7,432 bases of DNA from Clostridia bacterium (GCA_900769545.1 CAAGGZ010000141.1:1-7432), one strand, 5' to 3'. Positions 1-7,016 are shown, counted from the first letter of the stretch. Translations and numbers: made by a program. The notes: a model not told the origin generated them from the sequence alone.

Positions 1-676
1 CACAATAATAGCTGCATTTATCTTGCAAAAGCGTCAACAAATCCTTGCAAACGTTCTCAAACATTTCCTCGTCGTACGCCATCGAACGCTCTAAATAGTC
101 CCTATAATCCGCTCTATCGCGCAAGTGTTCATACGTTTTTACGATGATTTTACGGAGCGCATTATCGCTCTTTTTGCGCCAATAGATATTGAGCAAGTAC
201 GTAAATTGCTCGTCTTTTTCTTCATAGCCTTCTTCCAAAAGCTCGTCCAACGCTTCGTTTTTAAGCGCTGTCCCTTCAGCGTCGTCGCCGCCAATCACTC
301 GAAAGGTATTGTCAATCTCCGCCACGAAAAAGTGGGAACGAATGAGCTTTGCGCAAAAGGAGTGAATCGTGGAAATATCCGCAGACGGAACTTCGGAAAG
401 CTGCTTTTTAAGCCTATCCTTTCTCTCCTTTGTAGCGTCCTCTGCGTTGATACTCTCAATCAATGCTTTGCTGAGCTTTTCTTTCATTTGCGAAGCCGCC
501 TTTTTAGTGAACGTCACGGCAAGAATTTCATCTACGCCGCACGTATCTTTAATCAGACGGATTATTTTTTCAATCATAACGGTAGTTTTACCGCTACCAG
601 CGGAAGCGGAAACGATGGTTCTGCCTTTTGCGTCAATCGCAAGGCGTTGTTCCTCGGTAAATCTACTATTCATCAT
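1..676 (-). CDS. addA: ATP-dependent helicase/nuclease subunit A (AddA), N-terminal part, cut by window edge
   Basis: UvrD/RecB-like superfamily 1 helicase subunit of the AddAB complex, which unwinds and resects DNA double-strand ends to start recombinational repair in the cytoplasm. Only about the first 225 residues are present; the frame is open to base 1, and the rest of the helicase and the C-terminal nuclease domain lie off the window. Visible motifs are a Q-motif-like FTEEQRLAI (about residues 6-14), Walker A ASAGSGKT (24-31), a helicase motif Ia-like AVTFTKKAASQMKEK, and DISTIHSFC, a typical AddA signature. The start is one of two adjacent ATG codons. The first (676) overlaps the addB stop as ATGA and lies 6 bases after AAGGAGG; the second is at 673. 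Overlap and spacing indicate translational coupling to addB in one operon. Family assignment is firm; the choice between the two ATGs is open. Confidence 0.95.
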   Translation of the reverse strand, partial: MMNSRFTEEQRLAIDAKGRTIVSASAGSGKTTVMIEKIIRLIKDTCGVDEILAVTFTKKAASQMKEKLSKALIESINAEDATKERKDRLKKQLSEVPSADISTIHSFCAKLIRSHFFVAEIDNTFRVIGGDDAEGTALKNEALDELLEEGYEEKDEQFTYLLNIYWRKKSDNALRKIIVKTYEHLRDRADYRDYLERSMAYDEEMFENVCKDLLTLLQDKCSYYC

Positions 677-3600
677 TTACTTCCTCCTTCCCTGTTTTCA
701 CGCGCAATCGAGGCAATCGTTTTCGGGTCTATATCCGATTCCGAACGCACCGTTTCCGTGTCTTTGCTGAAACCGCAAAGTCCACCGTACTTGCAATAAT
801 TGCAACTCCCTTTGTAGGGAGAGGGCGCAATAAAGCCTTCCTTAAGCTCCTTACAGCCCTGTCGAGCCACCTGCACCGAATAATCCAAAAAGTCTCGGAA
901 GGTATCTTCTTCCATTACACGCTTTGTCGAGCCGGAATTTTTCAAAGCGGCAGGGAAATACGCGCTCTTCTTTTCTTCCGTAAGGTTTTTATCCCCACAA
1001 AGAAGCGCTTCCTTTTCGCCGTTCAAAAAGCCTTTCATACGAAATTTATCTTCCTCGCTGTCGCTATACGACGTAGCGGCAGGGAAATAGAATACGCCGG
1101 CAGGAACCTTTTCCCCCTTGAGCTCCGACATATACAACTGCATTTGGATTTTTTGCCCTGTATAGTAAGAAGCTGCGCTATCGTCGATAGAGCCTGTTTT
1201 ATAATCGATAATACGCACGTATTTGTCCGTACTGTCCATTCTGTCCACGTATCCGTGGAAAAAATCAGAGTCAACCCTCTTCTCCGTCGCTTCTACCTTA
1301 AACTCGGAATTTTTGATTTGCTGGAACATTCCCATAACCACTTCTACGCCCTCCGCAAGCAGCTTTTCCGAGAAAAAGCTCCCTGAATCGGTGTCCTGTT
1401 GCATAGCATAAACGGAGGCGCTCAAAAGCTCTGCGCCCTTCTCCGTAGCGAACGCGCGCATTTCCTCGTCCGTTTCAATCGCTTTTATACACGTTCCATC
1501 TGGCATTTTAATGTCATTCGTGCGCTTTGCCGCCTCCTGCAACAAATGATGAACAAAGTTCCCTGTATCCAGCGCAAGCACCGCAGTTTCTTCTCTTTCC
1601 GATAATTGCAAGCCCCGTTTCACAAAGTGTTTAAACGGACAGTCAAAGTAATCTTCAAGCGACGTCGGGGAGATTTTTCCATTTTTAAAAAAGAGCTCCT
1701 CACCGCGTTCAACGCGTACATGCCCCTCCCGTTCCGCCAAATAATCGTCTTTTTCCTGTACGCCGAGTTTATCGAGCGCCGTAAACAAAGACGAGTATTC
1801 CTTTCTTGTGTCTTCACGGCAAAGCTCGTACTCGTTTTTCTCTATCAAGAGCTGTCGAATTGCAGGTGTGGGCGCGGAACATTTATATTTAAAGTCCTCT
1901 ACGGGAAGCTTCTTTTCCTTAACGAGCTTACCGCCCGTTGCGCCGCTAAACAAACGGTCGATATAGCGAAAAACGTCGCTGATGGCAGGCTCGCTGCCGT
2001 CTGCCGCCAAGGGATAGGACAAATGCAATTCCTGCGTAAAAGCGCAAAGATTCAGACACGCGCTCTCACGGCTGCGAAGATTTACCTCGGCAACCGTCGG
2101 CTCTAACAGCGTTTTAACCTCGGCAAGTCGCGCGATCTCCTTATCGGAAACAATGGCGGTATCGCTCCCAAACCGAGGCACAGCGTCCGTCATACCCATC
2201 GCAAACAGCAACTTTGCTTTTTCAATACGGCTGTCCGTAATATCCCCTACAAATACGGCGTCCGCTTTTAAGGGAATTAACGAGATTTCCGTTGCGTCTA
2301 AGCCGTCGGAAAGCACTGCCTCAAACTCCGCAACCGTCATTTCACGCTTTGCCGTAAGCAATTCCGCTTCTTCCAATACGCGCTCCAGCGCGCGATAAAT
2401 CTGCGATAAATACCCCTTTTGGGATATATCCTGCACATTCTCCCCCAATACCTCTAAACGCTTTTCCACATCAAAATCGGCGAGAATTTTCCGAACGGCA
2501 TTACAATAATTTCTGCCGCTGTCTTTATTTTTAATGTTTTGCGTGGCGAGTAGCAACCGCTCACGTCCTGTTTCCAAAGCCGCCATATCGAAAGACGAGG
2601 AAACAAGCTCGTTATTCTTAATCTGGCGTTTTGCGCCTCCGCGGTAATTCGCGTATTTTAAAAGATAATTTCTGTACTCGTCGCTTTCTCCAAAGAAGAA
2701 ATTCTGCGTCAACGATTGCACGGACGAGGGGGAAAAACGCTCCCTTACCGTCCTAAAGCAATCGAGTAAAAAACAACTGAGCGGATGTCGCTTCAGCGAT
2801 CTTTTCTCATCGATAAAATAGGGAATATTATACTCCCCAAACGCTTTTTTGACAGTCAACGAATACCCTGCCACGTCGGACGTAAGCACGGCAATATCCC
2901 GATAACGAAGCGTACTGTCTTTCGCGAGCGCGCGACGGATATTGGCGGCAACGTATTCCGCCTCCGCCGTTTTATCCTCCGCCTCGAATAACCGAATATT
3001 TTCGGCAACCATTTTTGCGCCGCTCGATTTTTCAGGATCAAATAACCCCTGTCGCAATACTTCCGCTTCTCCAAGGAGCGGTTTTCCAAGCTCCCGAACT
3101 TGCGTCTTTCCATATTCCGAGCACACGCGCGTAAACGTCGTTGCCGCTTGATTTGCGTAAATTTCTGCTTCCCCCGAACAAAAAATACCAATGACGTTTT
3201 TCGCCGATTCCAACGCCGCGCGAATCGCGCCCGAAGCCTGCGACGTAAAGGAGTTGAAACACAGGAAAAACACGTTGGTGTTTTTCATATCCTCGTGTTT
3301 TTTCAAATAAGCGGGCAAGAGCGATAAATATTTGCTCTCGTCCAAAAATCTGTTTTCCTGCAAAAACGCCGTGTAGCCCTCGTAGATTGCCGCCAAATCC
3401 TGTACTTTTTTACGCAACATATCATCGGGGAGCAACGAAAGACTTTCCCGTAAAATATCGGGCGTAACTTCGGAAGCGGACAACTGCGCCAGCGTTTCGT
3501 AAATACATTTCGCATTGTTACCAATGGACGTTGCGCTGGTAAAGCACTGTAAAACGCCCTCTCGTTGCAAACGAGTCATCACGTCCCCAACCGCCATAAC

Positions 3601-3834
3601 CGAGCCTTGTTTGGAAATGGTCTTTTCATCCGATTTTAAAAACCTTGCGAACGTAGAGACCGTGGAGAAAAAGCTGCCGCCTGTTTTTTTCAGGAGCGCG
3701 CGCTCGGCAAGGAGCGTCAGTCTGTCCTCGCAAAATATGAGATTTTTTTCGTTTAACGCCTCATGCGCGGCGGCGTATTCCGCCATGATTTCCATACATT
3801 GAGACAGCGTATACGCTTTTAAAATCAAACTCAT
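673..3834 (-). CDS. addB: ATP-dependent helicase/nuclease subunit B (AddB)
   Basis: Second subunit of the AddAB resection machine: a non-translocating helicase-like fold (in studied enzymes it reads Chi) followed by a RecB-type PD-(D/E)XK nuclease that cuts one strand. It has 1053 residues, somewhat shorter than Bacillus AddB (about 1166). The nuclease domain shows GNFVHH (G758, H762), D864 in GYVDRMD, D877-Y-K879 in IDYKTG, and Q897-MQL-Y901. Four cysteines for an iron-sulfur staple are present: C732 in DYFDCPFKHF, and C1011, C1014, C1020 in CNYCKYGGLC, with the same 3- and 6-residue spacing as in Bacillus AddB. The N-terminus (LILKAYTLSQCMEIM) aligns where Bacillus AddB carries a Walker A loop, but has no GxGKT, so this subunit probably does not bind ATP. 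The start ATG follows AAAGGAG by 7 bases and has its own promoter. It is first in the operon with addA. Confidence 0.96.
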   Translation of the reverse strand: MSLILKAYTLSQCMEIMAEYAAAHEALNEKNLIFCEDRLTLLAERALLKKTGGSFFSTVSTFARFLKSDEKTISKQGSVMAVGDVMTRLQREGVLQCFTSATSIGNNAKCIYETLAQLSASEVTPDILRESLSLLPDDMLRKKVQDLAAIYEGYTAFLQENRFLDESKYLSLLPAYLKKHEDMKNTNVFFLCFNSFTSQASGAIRAALESAKNVIGIFCSGEAEIYANQAATTFTRVCSEYGKTQVRELGKPLLGEAEVLRQGLFDPEKSSGAKMVAENIRLFEAEDKTAEAEYVAANIRRALAKDSTLRYRDIAVLTSDVAGYSLTVKKAFGEYNIPYFIDEKRSLKRHPLSCFLLDCFRTVRERFSPSSVQSLTQNFFFGESDEYRNYLLKYANYRGGAKRQIKNNELVSSSFDMAALETGRERLLLATQNIKNKDSGRNYCNAVRKILADFDVEKRLEVLGENVQDISQKGYLSQIYRALERVLEEAELLTAKREMTVAEFEAVLSDGLDATEISLIPLKADAVFVGDITDSRIEKAKLLFAMGMTDAVPRFGSDTAIVSDKEIARLAEVKTLLEPTVAEVNLRSRESACLNLCAFTQELHLSYPLAADGSEPAISDVFRYIDRLFSGATGGKLVKEKKLPVEDFKYKCSAPTPAIRQLLIEKNEYELCREDTRKEYSSLFTALDKLGVQEKDDYLAEREGHVRVERGEELFFKNGKISPTSLEDYFDCPFKHFVKRGLQLSEREETAVLALDTGNFVHHLLQEAAKRTNDIKMPDGTCIKAIETDEEMRAFATEKGAELLSASVYAMQQDTDSGSFFSEKLLAEGVEVVMGMFQQIKNSEFKVEATEKRVDSDFFHGYVDRMDSTDKYVRIIDYKTGSIDDSAASYYTGQKIQMQLYMSELKGEKVPAGVFYFPAATSYSDSEEDKFRMKGFLNGEKEALLCGDKNLTEEKKSAYFPAALKNSGSTKRVMEEDTFRDFLDYSVQVARQGCKELKEGFIAPSPYKGSCNYCKYGGLCGFSKDTETVRSESDIDPKTIASIARENREGGSK
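683..689 (-). promoter_or_regulatory. Ribosome binding site of addA inside the end of addB
   Basis: On the minus strand AAGGAGG lies within the last codons of addB, 6 bases before the first addA ATG and 9 before the second. Being inside the upstream gene next to an ATGA overlap, it supports coupled translation and tells that addA starts here and not further inside the frame. Confidence 0.85.
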
Positions 3835-3841
3835 TGAATCG

Positions 3842-3848
3842 CTCCTTT
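3842..3848 (-). promoter_or_regulatory. Ribosome binding site of addB
   Basis: AAAGGAG on the minus strand, 7 bases before the ATG at 3834. It fixes the start used here; no good alternative start codon with a purine-rich leader is visible nearby. Confidence 0.8.
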
Positions 3849-3861
3849 GTCCGTTTTCTTT

Positions 3862-3891
3862 ATTATAACATATTCCACAGCAAATTTTCAG
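3862..3891 (-). promoter_or_regulatory. Predicted sigma-A-type promoter of addB-addA
   Basis: On the minus strand a perfect extended -10, TGTTATAAT (TATAAT at 3867-3862), lies 27 bases before the addB start codon. A weak -35 candidate, CTGAAA (3891-3886, 4 of 6 matches to TTGACA), is 18 bases upstream. The TGn extension could compensate for the weak -35. Predicted transcripts start near 3855, giving a short leader that contains the AAAGGAG site. No operator is evident. Confidence 0.7.
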
Positions 3892-3920
3892 CTTTTTTTC
3901 ACATTATTTTTCAGGAATTC

Positions 3921-3943
3921 TCAATTTTGTTTTTACAAATTGA
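3921..3943. repeat. Imperfect inverted repeat overlapping the lipoprotein promoter -35 box
   Basis: TCAATTTTGT (3921-3930) and ACAAATTGA (3935-3943) are inverted copies, differing by one extra T in the left arm, with a 4-base centre. The arms cover the -35 hexamer at 3932-3937. The position fits a repressor operator, but the A+T-rich composition makes chance pairing quite possible. No regulator gene is in the window. Confidence 0.4.
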
Positions 3944-3960
3944 AAATTATGTGGTATAAT
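3932..3960 (+). promoter_or_regulatory. Predicted sigma-A-type promoter of the lipoprotein gene
   Basis: TTTACA (3932-3937, 5 of 6 to TTGACA), a 17-base spacer and TATAAT (3955-3960) preceded by TGG, giving a perfect extended -10. The expected transcription start is near 3967, leaving a leader of about 38 bases. That leader contains a 5-bp hairpin (TACGC-TTTT-GCGTA, 3981-3994) whose last base is the first A of the AGGGAG ribosome binding site (3994-3999), which lies 5 bases before the ATG. This is one of the strongest promoters in the window by match to consensus. Confidence 0.8.
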
Positions 3961-4004
3961 AGAACGTGATAGATAAAAAATACGCTTTTGCGTAGGGAGT
4001 TTTT

Positions 4005-4976
4005 ATGAAACGAACATTTTCGAAAACTTTGGCAACTCTTTTCCTTTGCGCAACCTGTCTTACCGCTTGCGCAGGAACCAACCAAAAAGTTTCTTTCAGC
4101 GATTATTGGAGAGCAGACTCCATTTCGAAACAGGATTTAACGGAAACGTTGGAATACGAAGTAAAATACGAATCCAACAACATCGCTTCCGCATACACGT
4201 TGAATTATACCAACGGCAAATACGTCACGCAGCTTTCCTCCGCAACGGAATCGGACGGACGTAAAATCTATATTTATAAAACGGAGCTCACCATTACCGC
4301 AACCTATATATTCAACGGCGAAATTGCGGAATGTAACGATACGGTAAAGACCGAGGTGAAATTTGAACAGGGCTCCGCCCTTCGTCCCATTTATTCCCGT
4401 AAGGAAATCAAGAGCAGCTCCCCCACGGAAAGTCTTTCGGGCGAGCCTATGCAGTTGAGCCAGTGCTTCAACGAATATGATTATACGATTGAAACCACCT
4501 ATTCGGGCAACGCAGGCGCAGGCAGTTCCAAAGTTACCCTCAACGGCGAAGAACCGAACACGAGCGAGGATTCTTTCACCCTCGATACTGAAAAATATAC
4601 CTATTTGGATAATGAGCAGCTCCTTTTTGCGCTTCGCGGTATAAGAGCGAGCGCAAGCACGGCTTCCACCTTTATGGTATACAGTCCGTTTGCAAAAACG
4701 GGACAAAAAGTGAAGGCGACCTTCTCCGCAAAAGAAGGCACGGAATTTTCCTTCCTTCGCGACGGTGTTGCCGTAAAAGAGACGATTGAATATTTCCCCA
4801 CGAGCATTGTGCTTGACTCTAAAAATCCCGGGGCAACGCAGACCGCTTGGTATGCGGCAACCACCAATGCGCAAGATAATACGTACCGCAACGTTATGTT
4901 GCGTTTGGAAACCCCTGTTTCTTACAGCCACGGTACGTTGATTTACACCTTAAAATCGGCAAACTTCGCAAAATAA
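4005..4976 (+). CDS. Secreted lipoprotein of unknown function
   Basis: A 323-residue predicted lipoprotein that I do not assign to a family. The N-terminus is a textbook lipoprotein signal: basic MKRTFSK, a hydrophobic stretch (about residues 9-19), and a lipobox LTAC with the lipidated cysteine at C22. The mature protein would be anchored on the outer face of the membrane. The rest (about 300 residues) is rich in Ser, Thr, Glu, Lys and Tyr with alternating polar and hydrophobic residues, suggesting mostly beta strands; I see no transmembrane segment, enzyme motif or repeat. Two further cysteines (C110 and C154) are in the mature part and could form a disulfide. The start is set by AGGGAG 5 bases upstream and by the signal peptide. 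It is a single-gene unit with its own promoter and terminator, lying between two housekeeping operons. Substrate-binding, envelope or adhesive roles are all possible; none is shown. Confidence 0.9.
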   Translation: MKRTFSKTLATLFLCATCLTACAGTNQKVSFSDYWRADSISKQDLTETLEYEVKYESNNIASAYTLNYTNGKYVTQLSSATESDGRKIYIYKTELTITATYIFNGEIAECNDTVKTEVKFEQGSALRPIYSRKEIKSSSPTESLSGEPMQLSQCFNEYDYTIETTYSGNAGAGSSKVTLNGEEPNTSEDSFTLDTEKYTYLDNEQLLFALRGIRASASTASTFMVYSPFAKTGQKVKATFSAKEGTEFSFLRDGVAVKETIEYFPTSIVLDSKNPGATQTAWYAATTNAQDNTYRNVMLRLETPVSYSHGTLIYTLKSANFAK

Positions 4977-4990
4977 AAAAGCATAAAATT

Positions 4991-5020
4991 ACGGCGCAAC
5001 CGCTTGGTTGCGCCGTTTTT
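4991..5020 (+). terminator. Rho-independent terminator, probably used from both sides
   Basis: A perfect 11-bp G+C-rich stem, ACGGCGCAACC (4991-5001) and GGTTGCGCCGT (5006-5016), with a GCTT loop, is followed by a T run (5017-5020, then CTTT). It lies 14 bases after the lipoprotein stop. On the other strand the same stem is followed by AATTTTATGCTTTTTT and starts 13 bases past the hpt stop codon, so it can end both converging transcripts. Confidence 0.93.
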
Positions 5021-5029
5021 CTTTACGTA

Positions 5030-5581
5030 TTATTCGTTTTCGTAAACAGAACGTTTTAACACGCCCACATACGGCAAATTGCGGTATTCCTCCGCATAAT
5101 CCAAGCCGTACCCGATCACAAACTCGTCTTCAATCACGAAGCAGGTGTATTCAGGCTCCAAGGGCATTTCCCTTCTCTCGGGCTTATCCAAAAGCGTAAC
5201 GATATTAACGCTGGAAGGAGAACGCGCATTAAGCATTTTCTTCAAGTGATAGAGCGTATTCCCCGAGTCGATAATATCTTCCACAATGAGCACGTCACGC
5301 CCTGCAATATCCGTGGACAAATCTTTGCTTATCTTTAACTCACCGCTGGATTTTGTACCGCTCCCGTAAGAGGAAACCGCCATAAAATCGATGGTTAAGC
5401 TCGTTTTCATATTGCGGACAAGGTCAGCAAAGAATACTACGCTGCCCTTTAAAATACAAATTACAACAGGCGTGCGTCCCTCATAAAGCTTATCAAGCTG
5501 CGCCGCAACTTCCTTTACGCGCGTTGCAATCTGCTCTTCGTTGATCATTACGTACTCCACATTGGGATGAATTTCGCTCAT
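5030..5581 (-). CDS. hpt: Hypoxanthine phosphoribosyltransferase
   Basis: A cytosolic purine-salvage enzyme that joins hypoxanthine (often also guanine) to PRPP, giving IMP or GMP and pyrophosphate. It has 183 residues, the usual length. Visible are the KGSVVF loop (about 45-50), the flexible-loop region with SSYGSGTKSSG (70-80), the PRPP-binding signature VLIVEDIIDSGNTL (97-110) with its acidic pair E101-D102, and the C-terminal base and metal region VIGYGLDYAEEYRNLP (155-170). The frame stays open upstream for 30 more codons, but the ATG at 5581 is chosen: AAGGAG lies 8 bases before it, homologues begin there, and it overlaps the tilS stop as ATGA. It is therefore the second gene of the tilS-hpt operon and probably coupled in translation. 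In Bacillus the next gene is ftsH; here a terminator follows. Confidence 0.97.
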   Translation of the reverse strand: MSEIHPNVEYVMINEEQIATRVKEVAAQLDKLYEGRTPVVICILKGSVVFFADLVRNMKTSLTIDFMAVSSYGSGTKSSGELKISKDLSTDIAGRDVLIVEDIIDSGNTLYHLKKMLNARSPSSVNIVTLLDKPERREMPLEPEYTCFVIEDEFVIGYGLDYAEEYRNLPYVGVLKRSVYENE

Positions 5582-6897
5582 GCTTCTTTCTCCTTTCTTC
5601 TTATGCTGATGTATAAAATGCGTTGAGTTTCGGGAGTGATTTTCACTTTTTCGGAAATCTCCACACCGCACACCCCATATACTTCCGTTCCATTTTCCTC
5701 GGCTATTAAGGGCAAGTATCCTCGCTCCGCTACCGCCGTTTTTTCCTCGTTAAAGAATTTTTTCAAAGTTTTTCTGCCACCGCCAAAGCGCTCTATCTCG
5801 TCCCCTTCTTGACGGAAACGAAACACCGCCGTTTTCGGCACTTTATCCATATCGAGCCGCAACACTTTCCAACCGTTTTCTTCTTCCTGTAACGGCTGAA
5901 AAGAAGCCGTCACCGCATACCTGCCCCCATCGAATCCCTTTTCGGTGAATTTTTCAGGAAGCGGTTTTTCCTCGAAAATTTCCTCTGTCTTCACTCGAAA
6001 AACAAGCGAATTTTCAAGCCGTTCCGCTTCAACCCCGTAAGGCAAATTGAGCTTCGCGCCACGCTCCGAATCCTGCAACAAAAACAGAGCTTCCAAATGC
6101 CGCGCGGTGTAATCGCGCTCGACGCCCACTTTTTGCATTGCCAATAAACACGCCCTGCAAAAAAGCGGTTTTTTCTCGCAAAAACGCACTTCATCGCCCT
6201 TTTCGTTTAACAATTCTCGTGAGAGCGAATACAACAGCTCGTCATCCTCTTTTTGAAGGGTGGCAAAACGCAACAAATTCCCCGTTGCGTTCGGCACTGC
6301 CTCAACCAGCTTTGGAATGACTTCCAAACGCAATTTATTACGCGTCGCGTCCGTTTCCAAATTGGTTTTATCGATACGGTACTGCAAACCGTTTTTCTCT
6401 ACATAGTTTTCAATCTCTTGCTTCGTCCAAGACAGCAACGGGCGAAGGAATGCGCCGCACTCCTCTTGCATACCGCGCACGCCCGAAATAGACGTACCGC
6501 GCGCCAAGCGGAACAAAATCGTCTCGGCTTCATCGTCGGCATGATGCGCAAGCGCAATATAATCCGTCTTATCTTCCTTTAAAAGGGTATGAAAACACGC
6601 ATAGCGAAACTCCCTTGCCGCCGTTTCTAAGCTCAACTTTTCCCTTTTGGCTTTCTCTATACAATTTTCCGAAAAGCACCGAAAGGGAATGCTCCACTGC
6701 GCGCAAAGCTCTTCCACGAAACGCATATCCGCAAGGCTCTCCTCGCCTCGAATACCGTGCTCGCAATGCACAACGGACAGAAAAAATCCGCACTCCGCCT
6801 GCAATTCCTTTAAATAATGGAGCAACGTAACGGAGTCCGCCCCACCCGAGACGGCAACGCATATTCGCTTTTGGAAAAACTTTCTCAACTGCATCAT
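5578..6897 (-). CDS. tilS: tRNA(Ile)-lysidine synthetase
   Basis: An essential enzyme that adenylates C34 of the CAU-anticodon tRNA-Ile and attaches lysine, so the tRNA reads AUA instead of AUG. It has 439 residues, close to the 432 of E. coli. Motifs in order are the N-type ATP pyrophosphatase P-loop SGGADS (17-22), HCEHGIRGEES (44-54), SLETAAREFRY (89-99), AHHADDEAET (117-126), LARGTSISGVRGM (131-143), and D176-KTN with RNKLR (186-190). The C-terminal TilS domain shows GDEIERFGGGRKTLKKFF (365-382). The start must be one of two adjacent ATGs (6897 or 6894): only about 16 residues precede the P-loop and a TAG closes the frame upstream. There is no Shine-Dalgarno sequence, and a -10 box sits 6 bases before the ATG, so the mRNA is probably leaderless. 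It is first in the operon with hpt. Confidence 0.96.
   Translation of the reverse strand: MMQLRKFFQKRICVAVSGGADSVTLLHYLKELQAECGFFLSVVHCEHGIRGEESLADMRFVEELCAQWSIPFRCFSENCIEKAKREKLSLETAAREFRYACFHTLLKEDKTDYIALAHHADDEAETILFRLARGTSISGVRGMQEECGAFLRPLLSWTKQEIENYVEKNGLQYRIDKTNLETDATRNKLRLEVIPKLVEAVPNATGNLLRFATLQKEDDELLYSLSRELLNEKGDEVRFCEKKPLFCRACLLAMQKVGVERDYTARHLEALFLLQDSERGAKLNLPYGVEAERLENSLVFRVKTEEIFEEKPLPEKFTEKGFDGGRYAVTASFQPLQEEENGWKVLRLDMDKVPKTAVFRFRQEGDEIERFGGGRKTLKKFFNEEKTAVAERGYLPLIAEENGTEVYGVCGVEISEKVKITPETQRILYISIRRKEKEA
5590..5595 (-). promoter_or_regulatory. Ribosome binding site of hpt inside the end of tilS
   Basis: AAGGAG on the minus strand, 8 bases before the hpt ATG. It decides the start at 5581 against the longer in-frame ATG at 5671, which has no family support. 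Confidence 0.8.
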
Positions 6898-6903
6898 AGA
6901 AAT

Positions 6904-6932
6904 AGTATAGCACAGCTAAAAAAAATTTGCAA
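6904..6932 (-). promoter_or_regulatory. Predicted promoter of tilS-hpt, placed for a leaderless transcript
   Basis: On the minus strand, TTGCAA (6932-6927, 4 of 6), a 17-base spacer containing a run of eight T, and TATACT (6909-6904) preceded by TGC, an extended -10. Seven bases past the -10 is the A of the first tilS ATG (6897), the normal distance to a transcription start. No ribosome binding site is present between this box and the ATG. Confidence 0.72.
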
Positions 6933-6959
6933 GACTTTCGCTTTAATTTCTTTTCACCA

Positions 6960-6988
6960 TTGACAATTACTTTGCTATGTTGTATAAT
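6960..6988 (+). promoter_or_regulatory. Consensus sigma-A-type promoter of the mutarotase gene
   Basis: TTGACA (6960-6965), exactly 17 bases, then TATAAT (6983-6988): a perfect consensus match in both hexamers. The start is expected near 6995, leaving a leader of about 20 bases with the site AGAGGTG (7005-7011), 5 bases before the ATG. It stands back to back with the tilS promoter. No operator repeat is obvious, which argues for constitutive expression or for control elsewhere. Confidence 0.88.
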
Positions 6989-7016
6989 ATAGACATCAAC
7001 TTAAAGAGGTGTACCT

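Noticed and set aside
125..799. Long plus-strand frame of 224 codons across the addA/addB junction
   Set aside because: It lies antisense to frames with unmistakable AddA and AddB motifs, has no ribosome binding site, and its translation shows no recognisable protein features.
1606..2106. Plus-strand frame of 166 codons inside addB
   Set aside because: It is a shadow of the continuous 1053-codon addB frame, without start signals or a recognisable domain.
3885..3914. Direct repeat TTTTCAG twice between the divergent promoters
   Set aside because: Two 7-base copies in A+T-rich DNA are expected by chance, and one of them is simply the weak addB -35 region.
3835..4004. Possible riboswitch or small RNA in the 170-base intergenic region
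   Set aside because: The sequence is fully accounted for by two divergent promoters and short leaders; neither leader is long enough for a known riboswitch class and no terminator lies between.
4137..4931. Minus-strand frame of 264 codons opposite the lipoprotein gene
   Set aside because: The plus strand has a lipoprotein signal, promoter, ribosome binding site and terminator, while the minus-strand frame has none of these and reads as a mirror frame with odd composition.
5582..5671. Longer hpt start 30 codons upstream
   Set aside because: The extra residues lie wholly inside tilS, are not seen in the enzyme family, and the inner ATG has the AAGGAG site and the ATGA overlap.
7007..7016. AGGT-GT-ACCT over the mutarotase ribosome binding site
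   Set aside because: A two-base loop cannot form a stable hairpin, and four-base arms are too short to call an operator.
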